64,000 nt of DNA from Cuniculiplasma divulgatum (GCA_031200235.1 CP133595.1:248001-312000); one strand, 5' to 3'. Counted from the stretch's first letter, positions 17,501-26,441 are shown. Notes: generated from the letters alone by a model not told the origin. Translations and numbers: made by a program.

Positions 17501-18110
17501 GCTTCCTGGTCTGGTCAAGCAGGACCTCAAGCCTTCCCAGGTTCTCGCTTATGGAGAGGATGTCACCCTGAGCCTTCTCTATCTGTATGTCAAAGCTTTC
17601 TATTCCCGATATGGACTCAAGGAGCTTTCTCCGCTCGAAACCGGTCATTTTCACAATGTTATTTATATCCCCCTGGAGAACAAAGCTGTATGAATCCAGG
17701 TAAATGTGCAGGGAATCCAGGAGATCGGCCACATCGGAGTGCCTTACCCTCTGTCCGTTTATGTAATAATTGGACTTGTAGCCGTCCATTTCGGCCACCA
17801 GTTCCCGCTTAAGGATTATCTTCCTGTCCTCAGGAAGCTTCTCAGGATCCTCGGTATCAAGCGTCACAGTAACACTGCAGTAATCCCTGTTGCGTTTCTC
17901 GTCAGATGATTTGTGTATGAGATCGCCAAGTCTTTCAGCCCTGACTGCCTTTGATGATCTTGTGCCCAGGACAAACAGCAGTGAATCGCCAATGTTGCTC
18001 TTTCCGCTGCCATTGGGCCCACTTATGACGGTGAACCCTTTCCTGAACACTATTCTCTTCCTGATTCCGAACGATTTGAAATTATGAAGCTCTAGAGATT
18101 CCAGAAACAT
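14562..18110 (-). CDS. smc: chromosome segregation protein SMC
   Basis: About 1182 residues from ATG 18110. Walker A is G-P-N-G-S-G-K-S-N near residue 31. Two long coiled-coil arms flank a glycine-rich hinge around residues 500-670. The ABC signature L-S-G-G-E-K-S and Walker B with Y-L-D-E-V-D lie near the C-terminus. The ATP-dependent dimer folds DNA together with ScpA. An in-frame TTG at 18140 would add ten residues but lies at or before the predicted transcription start, so ATG 18110 (M-F-L-E-S-L-E-L-H-N-F) is preferred. First gene of the smc-scpA-nuclease-tyrS run. Confidence 0.97.
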   Translation of the reverse strand: MFLESLELHNFKSFGIRKRIVFRKGFTVISGPNGSGKSNIGDSLLFVLGTRSSKAVRAERLGDLIHKSSDEKRNRDYCSVTVTLDTEDPEKLPEDRKIILKRELVAEMDGYKSNYYINGQRVRHSDVADLLDSLHIYLDSYSFVLQGDINNIVKMTGFERRKLLESISGIESFDIQIEKAQGDILSISENLGRLEVLLDQTRKRRQDLEAEKDVAERYEQLSTAIRNLRMTMLNIEKEGMQREIASHSRNIEQLMQEIGEIEARISSMNQQLGILEGENRDLKQRLEVSGNSQLREIREQIENQRVTIAETGIRVENSQERIRSISDQMEADNRDLEKTSRSLEWLQSNLAENSKTLDEIRSSMGKISQDLKSIRDKNSRSSSEILKKQEEIKEKDSSIRELNSQMDHLIEERDRIQAERSGVVGELGTLEEKKKDLEFQVRDAAWRLKEIEKDAGSSKENNEKLSFRYYDLKRRLDELRKRKDVLQTELNTAGREHTQLQSQVSSRSGSANRAVTTILGARNQNKIQGIHGTIRELVSFPDEFRPAIEAAAGARLNSVVVEDDGVAEQCLDLLKRERAGKMTFLPLNKVLGGRPRGKAITVRSSEGSMGYVFEKISFDPKYEGIIWYAVQDTVIVRDVPTARKYMVGVRLVTMDGDIFEASGAITGGFQDRGKSQENLDARISELSAKIREISAELDAINSEIPQVESEFDDISQKLRDTSRTEGSRSAEIQQWRKLVDEGKPKLEDLASRISDLNRKLSEVDGKLSGNDRESKEIRVRISRLESDKSAIFDQIREISPQFAEKESALETELTSLRSREADFSAEIVKIGNDISHMKQKSDDIRARIGSNSEERTRLEKDLEASQSTLAQQKADLEKLRAVEAEISEKSREIVDALNVNESEISRIKESIDAEKAGIGTKNDLILSSRLKIENLQARMQDLAQQMTEVGGEILPGMRYIQEAKRELDARNAELVALGPVNQKAVAEYQQVSADLDSLTREMDSLSQEKADLEKLMERLNHQKEKIFMEMYGAINENMKSIYGEISGGGEASLEMSNESDPLNSEIFIRARPKGKSFSKLEALSGGEKSLTALSFILAVQRINPSPLYYLDEVDMFLDGSNAERVGKMFKLNSNTSQVFSVSLRKAMLKYADHVVVVTSFDGENTEIFEKSVSESGNMEVQS

Positions 18111-18154
18111 ATTTCCATCTGTCTGACAGTTGTCATTCAATTAACTTATAATCC

Positions 18155-18163
18155 TATATAAAT
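18155..18163 (-). promoter_or_regulatory. TATA box of the smc operon
   Basis: ATTTATATA on the minus strand; a second box, TTATAAG, lies just downstream at 18145-18151. Transcription would begin near 18123-18135, leaving a 12-25 nt leader before ATG 18110. Confidence 0.5.
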
Positions 18164-18211
18164 ATTATTGTTCAATAAAAAGATAAATGTTAGGCCGGAA
18201 AAATTTCAGAA

Positions 18212-18967
18212 TTATTGTTTGCGTTTCATGAATCTTGGAGGTCTTTTCTCGAGAAATGCTGATATTCCCTCCTTCCTGTCAGGATGATCGAACGCCCTTG
18301 CGAAGTACTCTGCCTCCGTGGTGTACATGTCGTCCGGCCTTGACCTGACAAGGTGTTTTATGAACTTAAGTGACTGTACTGGTTTTGCAGCAAAATCCAT
18401 TGCAATTTCCATGGCTTTCTGCATGTAATCCTCGGCAACGTAATTCACAACACCCATTGACAGGGCTTCCTGCGCGTTGAACCTGAGACCTCTCCCTATG
18501 AGATCCATCGCCCTTGTTTCGCCCACAATCCTGGTAAGGCGCTGTGTCCCCCCGAATCCGGGAAGAATCCCCAGCGTGACCTCGGGCAATCCAAAGACAG
18601 TGGAAGGATGCGCCACCCTCATATCACATGCCAGTGCAAGTTCGAAACCTCCGCCCAGTGCAAAGCCGTGAATGGCAGCAATTATGGGCCTTGGGTAGGA
18701 GTTGAAAAAGTTCATTATCTCGTGACCCTTCATTGCGAAGCTGTAGGCCTTCCTTGAATCTATGTCCATGAATCCCTTAATATCTGCGCCAGCGGAGAAC
18801 GCCTTGTTGGACCCAGTTATTATTATGATTCTTTCGCCGGAATTACTGACTGTGTCCTGGATTTCGGAAAGAAGATCTATGGTTATGGGGTTCAGGGGGT
18901 TATCCCTCTTTATTGTGACTGTCCTTACCTGATCAGTATCATCTATGCTTATTTCCCTGTATTCCAT
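18212..18967 (-). CDS. enoyl-CoA hydratase/isomerase family protein
   Basis: 251 residues from ATG 18967, chosen because GGTGA lies five bases before it (GTG 18976 and ATG 18973 overlap that site). The crotonase oxyanion-hole segments are F-S-A-G-A-D-I-K and H-G-F-A-L-G-G-G-F-E-L-A, with the catalytic Glu region at G-L-P-E-V-T-L-G. It hydrates enoyl-CoA. Last gene of an operon with a hydroxyacyl-CoA dehydrogenase and a thiolase, so it probably works in beta-oxidation or the reverse C4 pathway. Confidence 0.92.
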   Translation of the reverse strand: MEYREISIDDTDQVRTVTIKRDNPLNPITIDLLSEIQDTVSNSGERIIIITGSNKAFSAGADIKGFMDIDSRKAYSFAMKGHEIMNFFNSYPRPIIAAIHGFALGGGFELALACDMRVAHPSTVFGLPEVTLGILPGFGGTQRLTRIVGETRAMDLIGRGLRFNAQEALSMGVVNYVAEDYMQKAMEIAMDFAAKPVQSLKFIKHLVRSRPDDMYTTEAEYFARAFDHPDRKEGISAFLEKRPPRFMKRKQ

Positions 18968-18976
18968 GTTCATCAC

Positions 18977-19813
18977 CTAATATTTGTAAAATCCCTCGCT
19001 TGTTTTCCTTCCAAGTTTTCTGGCATTCACCAGATTCCTCAGTGTAACCGGGGGCTTGAACCGGGGATCTCCGTATTCATGGTACAGGACTTCCATTATG
19101 TCCAGCGTTACATCCAGGCCTATGAAATCCGCCAGCTCAAGTGGTCCCATGGGATGATTCATTCCCAGCTTCATTGTCTTGTCAATATCATTCTTTGTGG
19201 CTATTCCTTCCTCAAGCACAAGAATTGCTTCCCTTATCATGGGCATCAGCACCCTGTTGGATATAAACCCTGGAAAATCTTGAGAAATAACCGGGTCCTT
19301 GCCCAGTGCCTTGACTATCTCAAATGTCTTTCTCACGAGGCTCTCTGGAGTCCTTTCTCCCTTCACTATCTCCACAAGCTTCATGACCGGCACGGGATTG
19401 AAGAAATGTATTCCGATGAATCTTTCCGGGTAAGTTACAAAACTTGAAAGCTGGTTAATTGATATTGATGAAGTGTTTGTGCCTATTATGGCATCTTTTC
19501 TTGCAATCTGACTTATCTGGGTAAGCAGCGATTCCTTGGTTTCCACCTTTTCTATGACTGCTTCCACAAACATGTCCGAATCGGATCCTGCCGAGAGTTC
19601 CTGAGTTGAAGTGATTCGCTGCATGATAGTGTCAATATTCTCCTTGATCTCTCCCTTGCGGAAAAGTCTCTCAAGGGACGATCTGATGCTGGAAGCAGCG
19701 TCTTCCAGTGCCTTGGGATAGATATCTGTCAGTATGACACTGTTTCCGGCCTGTGCAAATACCTGTGCAATGCCGCGGCCCATGGTGCCGGCGCCGACCA
19801 CTGTTACCTTCAT
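18977..19813 (-). CDS. 3-hydroxyacyl-CoA dehydrogenase
   Basis: 278 residues, the size of short 3-hydroxybutyryl-CoA dehydrogenases. An NAD-binding Rossmann motif opens the protein (V-V-G-A-G-T-M-G-R-G). Catalytic S-S-I-S-I-N and H-F-F-N-P-V-P follow, and the C-terminal dimerisation domain holds F-I-S-N-R-V and M-N-H-P-M-G-P-L-E-L-A-D. It oxidises L-3-hydroxyacyl-CoA to 3-ketoacyl-CoA. The start overlaps the thiolase stop as ATGA, so the two are translationally coupled. Confidence 0.94.
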   Translation of the reverse strand: MKVTVVGAGTMGRGIAQVFAQAGNSVILTDIYPKALEDAASSIRSSLERLFRKGEIKENIDTIMQRITSTQELSAGSDSDMFVEAVIEKVETKESLLTQISQIARKDAIIGTNTSSISINQLSSFVTYPERFIGIHFFNPVPVMKLVEIVKGERTPESLVRKTFEIVKALGKDPVISQDFPGFISNRVLMPMIREAILVLEEGIATKNDIDKTMKLGMNHPMGPLELADFIGLDVTLDIMEVLYHEYGDPRFKPPVTLRNLVNARKLGRKTSEGFYKY

Positions 19814-20976
19814 TCAACCATCTCCAGGGAGAGCGAGTGTGCTCCTCCGCCTCCATGGCATATTGTTGCCAGCCCATGGGTCAGTTTTCTCTCCTTAAGG
19901 GCATTTATGAGTGTAACGATAATGCGCGACCCGCTGTTTCCCAGAGGGTGGCCTATTGCCGTTGCTCCACCGTTGACGTTGAATCTGTCGATGTCTATGT
20001 TCAGCTCCTTCCTCACAACCAGCGATGCAACTGAGAATGCCTCATTATGCTCAACCAGGTCGAAATAGGAAATATCCTTCCCAAGTTTCTTGAGCAGTGC
20101 TCTGGTGGCTGGAACTGGAGCCTCCACAAAATCCCTGGGATTCAGTGAGGCCTGGGTGAAACCTGTTATCTCTGCTACAGGCTTCAGCCCATATTCCCTG
20201 ACTGCCCTCTCAGATGCAAGGAGAAGTGCAGAGGCCCCGTCGCTCAGCTGGGATGAGTTTCCAGCCGTCAGGACTCCGTTCTTTGCAAATGCTGAATTCA
20301 GTGCAGCAAGCGACTCCATGGTGGTTTTCCTGATACCTTCGTCCACAGAAAGTTCAGGCATTTTGATGGTTTCTTTCTGGAACTCGCCACGATCCCACGC
20401 TTTTTTTGCAAGTTCCTGGCTTCTCAGGGCAAATTCATCAGCCTCCTGCCTTGTTATCCCGAACTTTCTGGCAGACTGTTCTGCAGAATAGCCCATGTGC
20501 TCATGATAGAATGCATCAATGAGGCCGTCCAGGAGCATGGAATCCTCAAGCTTGAGATCCCTGTTAAGAAGCTGCTTCACTCCCCATCGGGTGTATGATG
20601 GCATCAGAAGCGGTGTTCCGCTCATGCTCTCCATTCCGCCCGCCACAACAACATCTTTCTCCCCAAGCATTATTTCGCGGGAACCTGACTCAACGGCAAG
20701 CATTCCTGACGCACAGACAGTGTTAACCGTATATTTTATAACGCCATCGGGAAGGCCGGCCAGTGTTGATGCCTGTCCGGCAGGATTCTGTCCAACGCCA
20801 GCCCCAATGACGTTTCCCATAATGACTTCCTGAATGTTACTTGGCCTAAGTCCGGAATCAGCGACAACAGCAGACACTGCACGTGATCCCAGTTCAGGGG
20901 CAGGCACGCCGGCAAGAGACTTCCCAAACTTGCCTATGGGTGTTCTCTTATATGAAATTACATAAACCTTCTCCAT
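19810..20976 (-). CDS. acetyl-CoA acetyltransferase (thiolase)
   Basis: 388 residues, type II thiolase length. The nucleophilic cysteine is Cys88 in T-V-C-A-S-G-M. The second active-site His is in E-H-N-E-A-F. The third site is C-H-G-G-G-G-A-H-S near the C-terminus, and N-G-G-A-T-A-I-G-H-P-L-G is the CoA-binding loop. It cleaves or condenses acetoacetyl-CoA or longer ketoacyl-CoA. First gene of the three-gene operon; its promoter carries a hairpin-like dyad over the start codon. Confidence 0.95.
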   Translation of the reverse strand: MEKVYVISYKRTPIGKFGKSLAGVPAPELGSRAVSAVVADSGLRPSNIQEVIMGNVIGAGVGQNPAGQASTLAGLPDGVIKYTVNTVCASGMLAVESGSREIMLGEKDVVVAGGMESMSGTPLLMPSYTRWGVKQLLNRDLKLEDSMLLDGLIDAFYHEHMGYSAEQSARKFGITRQEADEFALRSQELAKKAWDRGEFQKETIKMPELSVDEGIRKTTMESLAALNSAFAKNGVLTAGNSSQLSDGASALLLASERAVREYGLKPVAEITGFTQASLNPRDFVEAPVPATRALLKKLGKDISYFDLVEHNEAFSVASLVVRKELNIDIDRFNVNGGATAIGHPLGNSGSRIIVTLINALKERKLTHGLATICHGGGGAHSLSLEMVE

Positions 20977-21010
20977 ATTTATCTATGGAGTATTGGCAGA
21001 ATAAATAATA
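20971..21010 (-). promoter_or_regulatory. promoter and dyad of the thiolase operon
   Basis: A TATTATTTAT box (21001-21010) lies 25-34 nt before ATG 20976. Between box and start is a dyad, CTCCATA (20971-20977) and TATGGAG (20984-20990), that includes the start codon. It may be a repressor site or a small 5' hairpin. Confidence 0.45.
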
Positions 21011-21029
21011 GGTTTCCGAAATAGAAAGA

Positions 21030-21260
21030 TCAGCTAACTATGGTGCCTTCCTCTATCTCTTTCTTGGTTCTGGTCTCCTTCTTTATAACGTATCTGGTTA
21101 CATATCCCGCTACCAGGTTGAGCGTTCTTTTTGACACGTCATTGGTTGAATTCTTTATAAAGCCCCTGTTCTGATTGAAGTCCGTGTTGAAAACCCCCGG
21201 ATTCTTGTTAACAAGGTCTTCGGCGATTCGTTTTATGTTTGATGGTCTTATGCTTCCCAT
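21030..21260 (-). CDS. rps17e: ribosomal protein S17e
   Basis: 76 residues from ATG 21260 (M-G-S-I-R-P-S-N-I-K-R). The pattern R-x-x-x-I-K-R-I-A-E-D-L-V followed by F-x-x-D-F-x-x-N and L-x-N-L-V-A-G-Y-V-T-R is that of S17e, a small-subunit protein shared by archaea and eukaryotes. A Lys/Glu-rich tail is slightly longer than usual. The TATA box at 21285-21292 supports the ATG at 21260 over one at 21269. Monocistronic. Confidence 0.88.
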   Translation of the reverse strand: MGSIRPSNIKRIAEDLVNKNPGVFNTDFNQNRGFIKNSTNDVSKRTLNLVAGYVTRYVIKKETRTKKEIEEGTIVS

Positions 21261-21284
21261 AGGTTTCATGTGATGGCGCAGGCG

Positions 21285-21292
21285 TATAAAAT
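21285..21292 (-). promoter_or_regulatory. TATA box of rps17e
   Basis: ATTTTATA on the minus strand, 25-32 nt before ATG 21260. Confidence 0.55.
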
Positions 21293-21383
21293 CATTATGA
21301 CTTAACTCCTATGTTGCAGTGGCGAGCCTACAGCTACCGTCACGGCGGGACCTGCCTGGAAGATTGATGGTATTCTACTTCGC

Positions 21384-21818
21384 CTATGGTGGCACAACCA
21401 GGACGGGGATCTGGCTCAGCTTAATAATTTCGGAACTCACTGATCCCAGCAGCACCTTGCTGAGTCCGGAGAGTTTCCTTGTCCCGGTGATTATCAGGTC
21501 CACTCCGCGCTCCAGGGCAGCTCCGGTCATGGATCTGGCGATCTGTTCTCCCGGCGCATCAAGCTTAAGGAAAGTTGCGTTCACATTCTGATTTTCCAGC
21601 AGGTCCTTTGCCGCATTCAATATGGCTTCAGACGTGGCATCGTTTCGCTCATACATTGAAGGTGGTACATAGGCATCGAAGTTCGGTCCTGCACCGACTA
21701 TGAGTGGAGCCACATAGCAGATTATAAATTCGTCAGCGATTGGTTTCATCTTGAGCGCAAATGCCAGAGCCTTCTTGGAGGCTTCAGAATTGTCGAATGC
21801 TATCAGTATCTTCACCAT
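21384..21818 (-). CDS. universal stress protein (UspA family)
   Basis: 144 residues. The fold is recognisable from I-L-I-A-F-D-N-S at the start, the G-V-D-L-I-I-T-G-T-R segment and the closing L-L-G-S-V-S-S-E-I with I-P-V-L-V-V-P. The ATP-binding signature (G-x2-G-x9-G-S) is nearly kept, but its second Gly is Lys, so nucleotide binding may differ. Single gene between rps17e and the chaperone operon; function probably stress related. Confidence 0.88.
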   Translation of the reverse strand: MVKILIAFDNSEASKKALAFALKMKPIADEFIICYVAPLIVGAGPNFDAYVPPSMYERNDATSEAILNAAKDLLENQNVNATFLKLDAPGEQIARSMTGAALERGVDLIITGTRKLSGLSKVLLGSVSSEIIKLSQIPVLVVPP

Positions 21819-21877
21819 AATCTATAGCTTAGTCATGTGAAATATTTTTCGGTGATGACCATTAAGCTGCTAAGTTA

Positions 21878-22990
21878 TTACGATCTAAGCCAAGAATGCT
21901 TTTTGGCAGGTTCATCCATCAATTTTTCTATGAGTTCCCTCTGGGTCTGGCTCAGGTGTTTCGGTACAGCTACCCTGATTTCCACCAGAACGTCCCCCGA
22001 TCCTCTGCCGTTCATGTGCTGGAAACCCGCCCCCTTTATGCGCAGGACTTCTCCAGGCTGCGTTCCTGCCGGAATCTTGAGGGTGAGCGTTTCCCGGAAA
22101 AGCTTAATTTCCTTCTCAACACCCAGAGCAGCCTCGGGAAAACCGATTTCCTCGACAATGTAGATATCGTCATTTATCCGCTTCATGTCAGGAGTTTCTT
22201 CGATGTTAAGCGCAACGTAAAGATCCCCTGTCCTGCCGAAATGGGACTGGCCTTTTCCCTTTATTCTCAGCCTCAACCTGTCCGGGGCACCTTTTGGAAC
22301 TGTGATCTCCAGATTCTCAGTCACGGGAACTGAACCGGTCCCATGGCAATCAGGACATACCACAGAAGGCACCTTTCCTCTTCCTCCACAGGTCTTGCAT
22401 GTTGTGACAGTGACCATCCGGAAGAACCCCTGTCCCTGAACTACCCGCTGTTGCCCAGTTCCATTGCAGTCCTTGCAGGTAACCAGCTTTCCATCCTTGG
22501 AGCCTGTGCCATGACATGTCTGGCATTCAGCATTGCGCCTGTACTTGATGGTCTTCTTGGCTCCGTAGTACACATCTTCCAGTGAGATGCGGAGATTGGT
22601 CAAGAGGTCAAGATTTTCTCCTCGATCACCCTGAAAACCAGAGAAAAAGCTGTCAGAATTTCCAAACCCGAAATTCCCGCCAAAAATCCTGTTGAATATA
22701 TCCCCCAGATCGCTGAAGTCGTTGAAATGTGAGAAATCCTGCCAGGTGAAATTGCTCCCTCCTGAACCGAATTCCACGTGGCCAGTCTGATCATACATTC
22801 TCCTCTTTTGCTCATCAGACAGGACCTCGTAAGCTTCACTGATTTCCTTGAATTTCTCCTCGGCCTGTGCCTTGTTATCCGGATTGGCATCAGGATGATA
22901 TTTTTTGGCAAGATTTCTGAATGCTTTCTTTATTTCATCAGGCGTTGCATCCCTGCTAACGCCCAGTATTTCATAATAGTCCTTAGCCAT
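21878..22990 (-). CDS. dnaJ: chaperone DnaJ
   Basis: 370 residues, class I (type A) DnaJ. The J-domain (1-70) carries the H-P-D motif (K-K-Y-H-P-D-A). A Gly/Phe-rich linker spans about 75-125. The zinc domain has four C-x-x-C-x-G-x-G repeats (about 145-215), and a C-terminal substrate-binding domain follows. It stimulates DnaK ATPase and delivers substrates. A purine-rich GAGGGAGGAAG precedes the start. Last gene of the grpE-dnaK-dnaJ run. Confidence 0.97.
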   Translation of the reverse strand: MAKDYYEILGVSRDATPDEIKKAFRNLAKKYHPDANPDNKAQAEEKFKEISEAYEVLSDEQKRRMYDQTGHVEFGSGGSNFTWQDFSHFNDFSDLGDIFNRIFGGNFGFGNSDSFFSGFQGDRGENLDLLTNLRISLEDVYYGAKKTIKYRRNAECQTCHGTGSKDGKLVTCKDCNGTGQQRVVQGQGFFRMVTVTTCKTCGGRGKVPSVVCPDCHGTGSVPVTENLEITVPKGAPDRLRLRIKGKGQSHFGRTGDLYVALNIEETPDMKRINDDIYIVEEIGFPEAALGVEKEIKLFRETLTLKIPAGTQPGEVLRIKGAGFQHMNGRGSGDVLVEIRVAVPKHLSQTQRELIEKLMDEPAKKHSWLRS

Positions 22991-23013
22991 CGATGCCGGC
23001 TTCCTCCCTCAGC

Positions 23014-24867
23014 TTATTTTTCCTTGAAGTCGGCGTCAACTGTTTTGCCTTCGTCTGATGCCTGCCCTGTCCCGGATGTTTGCTCAGTCTGCTGTTCTGC
23101 CCCTGCAGATCCGGTTGCATCCTGTGTCTGGTACATTTTGGCACCTATATCCTGAATCTTCTTGGATAGCTTTTCTGAGAGTTCGTCAATCTTTGCGATA
23201 TCCTTCTTGGAAATGGCTTCCTTGAACTGCTTGAGGTCTTCCTGTATGTCCTTCTTTGCAGCTTCATCTATCTTGTTTCCGGCCTCATTTATGGTTTTCT
23301 CTATAGTATAGCTGAGGGTTTCCGCGGCGTTTATCTTCTCCACTTCTTCTTTCTTCTGCCTGTCCTGTTCTGCAAACTCCTCAGCCTGCTTCTTCATTTT
23401 CTCGATCTCTTCCTTTGACAGCTTGTTTGTTGCACTTATTGAAATACTCTGACTCTTGCCGGAACCCTTGTCCACTGCAGAAACATGCAGTATGCCGTTG
23501 GCGTCGATATCAAATGTTACCTCTATCTGAGGAATACCTCTTGGCGCAGGTGGAATCCCCACAAGGTTGAACATCCCAAGTGAAACATTGTCCGCTGCCA
23601 TCGGCCTCTCGCCCTGTACAATGTGGATTGTGACTGCTGTCTGCATATCAGCTGCGGTTGTGAAGACCTGGGATTTTTTGGTAGGAATTGTTGTGTTGGC
23701 AGGAATTATGGGAGTGGTAACACCACCAAGTGTTTCGATTCCAAGGGTCAGCGGGGTAACATCCAGAAGAACTATATCCTTTATCTCGCCGGAAAGGACT
23801 GCTCCCTGGATTGATGCACCAATGGCAACGCACTCCATGGGATCCACTCCACCCTCGGCCTTCCGGCCGAAATAATCCTCCACAAACTTTCTCACCATAG
23901 GTATTCTGGTGGGTCCTCCCACTAGGATGATCTTTGTGACATCCGATTTGCTCATCTTTCCTCCCTCAAGAGCTTTGTCCAGAGGTGTTTTGCAGCGGTT
24001 GACAATGGGTTCAATGAGCTCCTCGAATTTTGACCGGGTAAGGGTATAGTTCAGGTGTTTGGGTCCGTCCTGAGTGGCAGTTATATAGGGCAGGCTGATG
24101 TCCGTCGACATTGTTGATGAAAGTTCAATCTTTGCCTTCTCAGCTGCATCCTTAAGCCTGATGTATGCATTTTTATCCTTGGAAAGATCCACTCCTTCCC
24201 TGCTCTTGAAATCGTCTACAAGGAATTTTATGATGGCCTCGTCCATGTCGGTTCCACCCAGGCTGGTGTCGCCTGATGTTGATACGACTTCGAATACGCC
24301 TTCGCCGAAATCCATTATTGTGACATCCAGCGTTCCTCCTCCAAGGTCGAAGACAAGGATTTTCTGCGACTGATTCAGCTTATCAATTCCATAAGCTAGC
24401 GAGGCAGCTGTGGGCTCGTTTATTATACGTTTGACGTCAAGGCCAGCAATTAATCCGGCATCCTTTGTTGCCTGTCTCTGGTTATCGTTGAAATAAGCTG
24501 GAACCGTAATCACCGCTTCCTTTACCTCTTCCCCCAGGAAAGCTTCGGCATCCCTCTTTATTTTCTGGAGAATGAAGGCGGAGACCTGCTGCGGGGTGTA
24601 CTCCTTTCCCATCACCTTGAATTTGAAGTCCGTTCCCATTTTTCTCTTTGCAGCGTATATCGTACCCTCTGGGTTCAGCAGCGCCTGCCGCTTAGCCGGT
24701 TCGCCCACAAGCAACTGTCCATCCTTGGTGAATGCAACATAGCTTGGAAATGACTTTCCACCTATTGAAACGCCTTCCGCACTGGGAATAATTGTTGGCT
24801 TGCCTGAAATTACCACTGCTGCTGCAGAGTTGCTTGTTCCAAGATCAATTCCTATTATTTTTGACAT
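23014..24867 (-). CDS. dnaK: chaperone DnaK (Hsp70)
   Basis: 617 residues. The ATPase domain begins [10 protein letters not shown]; phosphate loop [10 protein letters not shown]; the substrate domain follows the [13 protein letters not shown] linker region; the lid ends in a Gly/Ala/Gln-rich tail. DnaK is of bacterial origin in the archaea that have it. A strong GGTGAT site overlapping the grpE stop precedes the ATG by six bases. Confidence 0.98.
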   Translation of the reverse strand: MSKIIGIDLGTSNSAAAVVISGKPTIIPSAEGVSIGGKSFPSYVAFTKDGQLLVGEPAKRQALLNPEGTIYAAKRKMGTDFKFKVMGKEYTPQQVSAFILQKIKRDAEAFLGEEVKEAVITVPAYFNDNQRQATKDAGLIAGLDVKRIINEPTAASLAYGIDKLNQSQKILVFDLGGGTLDVTIMDFGEGVFEVVSTSGDTSLGGTDMDEAIIKFLVDDFKSREGVDLSKDKNAYIRLKDAAEKAKIELSSTMSTDISLPYITATQDGPKHLNYTLTRSKFEELIEPIVNRCKTPLDKALEGGKMSKSDVTKIILVGGPTRIPMVRKFVEDYFGRKAEGGVDPMECVAIGASIQGAVLSGEIKDIVLLDVTPLTLGIETLGGVTTPIIPANTTIPTKKSQVFTTAADMQTAVTIHIVQGERPMAADNVSLGMFNLVGIPPAPRGIPQIEVTFDIDANGILHVSAVDKGSGKSQSISISATNKLSKEEIEKMKKQAEEFAEQDRQKKEEVEKINAAETLSYTIEKTINEAGNKIDEAAKKDIQEDLKQFKEAISKKDIAKIDELSEKLSKKIQDIGAKMYQTQDATGSAGAEQQTEQTSGTGQASDEGKTVDADFKEK

Positions 24868-24873
24868 AATTCA

Positions 24874-25410
24874 TCACCTTTTTCCAACTATCACTTTTGA
24901 AGTCCGTATTACTTCATTATTGAGTTTGTATCCCCTCTGAACCTCTTCAAGGACTATCCCATCCTCTTCGGAAGGCGAGACTGCAATTACCTCATGCATA
25001 AATGGATCAAATTTTTTGCCTTTGCTTTGAATCTCTGAGAAGCCATAAGATGAAAGAATCTTGATCAACTGATCTCTCATAGGCTTTATCTGTGTGCTGT
25101 CCTTTGAGTTCAGCATGGCTGCGTCCATTGTATCCAGAATGGGAAGAATACTTTTAATAATATCCTTCCCGGCGTTCTTCTTCATCTGATCCATTTCGCG
25201 GTCCCTTGCACGGGCATAGTTTTCCATTTCAGCTCTCTGTCTCACGTACAGGTCTTTATACTGGTCAAGTTGTTGAGAAAGCTCAAGAAACTTGCCAGCC
25301 ATCTGAGCCATATTTACGCGATCTCTTGCGAGGGCACGTTGCCTGCTATGCTCCATCTCTATCCCAATGGGATCATGCCTATTAAGACTTGAAGTGGAAT
25401 GTGGGGACAT
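24874..25410 (-). CDS. grpE: nucleotide exchange factor GrpE
   Basis: 178 residues. A long N-terminal coiled coil (about 20-85) is followed by the compact beta domain with I-L-P-I-L-D-T-M-D-A-A and F-D-P-x-x-H-E-A-V-type segments (here F-D-P-F-M-H-E-V-I-A-V) and a closing V-I-R-T-S-K-V-I-V-G. It releases ADP from DnaK. First gene of the chaperone operon. Confidence 0.94.
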   Translation of the reverse strand: MSPHSTSSLNRHDPIGIEMEHSRQRALARDRVNMAQMAGKFLELSQQLDQYKDLYVRQRAEMENYARARDREMDQMKKNAGKDIIKSILPILDTMDAAMLNSKDSTQIKPMRDQLIKILSSYGFSEIQSKGKKFDPFMHEVIAVSPSEEDGIVLEEVQRGYKLNNEVIRTSKVIVGKR

Positions 25411-25432
25411 CTTACTAGTGAATTTGTTCTTC

Positions 25433-25441
25433 TATATAAAT
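25433..25441 (-). promoter_or_regulatory. TATA box of the grpE-dnaK-dnaJ operon
   Basis: ATTTATATA on the minus strand, 23-31 nt before ATG 25410. No obvious heat-shock operator palindrome is visible around it. Confidence 0.6.
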
Positions 25442-25458
25442 ACAGCTAATTCACAGGG

Positions 25459-26424
25459 CTACTGTCTCTCCATAATGACGTAATGTCTTGTCAGGGATTT
25501 GTGTATCCTGTTATCTATGATCTTAAGAATCATGAAATCTGGCAGGTCCCCTGGCAGCATCTGAAGATCCGAGACTGCTATAACGCAGCGCGACCCACGC
25601 TTCAGAATTTTACCGAATTTCTCCATGCTTTTCCTGTAAAGTTCCAGAATATCCTGCCTGTGCATGGGGGAATTACGGCCATAGGGAAGATCAGTTACAA
25701 TAGCATCAATGTCGTTGGGAATCTCAACCTCAAGAAAATTCCCTGTTATTATGCTAAAGTCACGAATCCCGAAATACTTGAGATTCAGTTTTGCGCCCGC
25801 TGTCATCTGGAGCGACATGTCGATTCCCACAACATGCCTTCCAGTGGACCCTGCTTCCATAAGTATGCCGCCTGTTCCGCAGAACGGGTCAAGAATGGTT
25901 CCGTTCTTTGGTGCATTGGACACGTTCACGAGAAACCTCGCTATCCTTGGGTGCATTGATATGGGTGAAAAGAATGGTCTTCTGGGAGCTCGCCTGTTCT
26001 CGAACTGACTGCTGTTACCGGAGAATATTTCAATTGCAACATACCACTTCTCAAGGTGGTAAACCCTAACTATGAAGTCAGGAGATGAAAAGGAAACACG
26101 ACCACTCCCACCCAGTATTCCGCCAAGATACGATTCAAGCGACGAACCGTGGCAATCAGACCCATCCAGAAAACGGACATAAAATTTTCCAGGTGGCAGG
26201 GATTCACCAGAAATAGCCTCCTGTCTATCTTTTATTTCAATCACTCTTGCAATTCTTTTTACAAATGCTGAATCCGAGATATTCGAAACAGATCCGGATA
26301 TTAATGCGATTCCGTTTTCAGCATATATAAGCTCCGAGTTCGAAAGAGCACAGAAATTTTCGATCTCGTAAAGTGATGCTTCAGGTATATCCTGAGAGTA
26401 CTCAAGGACAAAAATCTCTCCCAT
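25459..26424 (-). CDS. tRNA (guanine(10)-N2)-dimethyltransferase-like protein
   Basis: 321 residues. The N-terminal half is a divergent THUMP-like region. The C-terminal half is a Rossmann methylase with the SAM loop L-D-P-F-C-G-T-G-G-I-L-M-E-A, an acidic V-V-G-I-D and catalytic T-D-L-P-Y-G-R in place of D-P-P-Y. The segment R-R-P-F-F-S-P-I-S-M-H-P-R-I-A-R is typical of Trm11/TrmG10 proteins that methylate G10 of tRNA. It follows rpoL by 17 bases and is probably co-transcribed. Confidence 0.87.
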   Translation of the reverse strand: MGEIFVLEYSQDIPEASLYEIENFCALSNSELIYAENGIALISGSVSNISDSAFVKRIARVIEIKDRQEAISGESLPPGKFYVRFLDGSDCHGSSLESYLGGILGGSGRVSFSSPDFIVRVYHLEKWYVAIEIFSGNSSQFENRRAPRRPFFSPISMHPRIARFLVNVSNAPKNGTILDPFCGTGGILMEAGSTGRHVVGIDMSLQMTAGAKLNLKYFGIRDFSIITGNFLEVEIPNDIDAIVTDLPYGRNSPMHRQDILELYRKSMEKFGKILKRGSRCVIAVSDLQMLPGDLPDFMILKIIDNRIHKSLTRHYVIMERQ

Positions 26425-26441
26425 GGATATTCTATTCTGAC

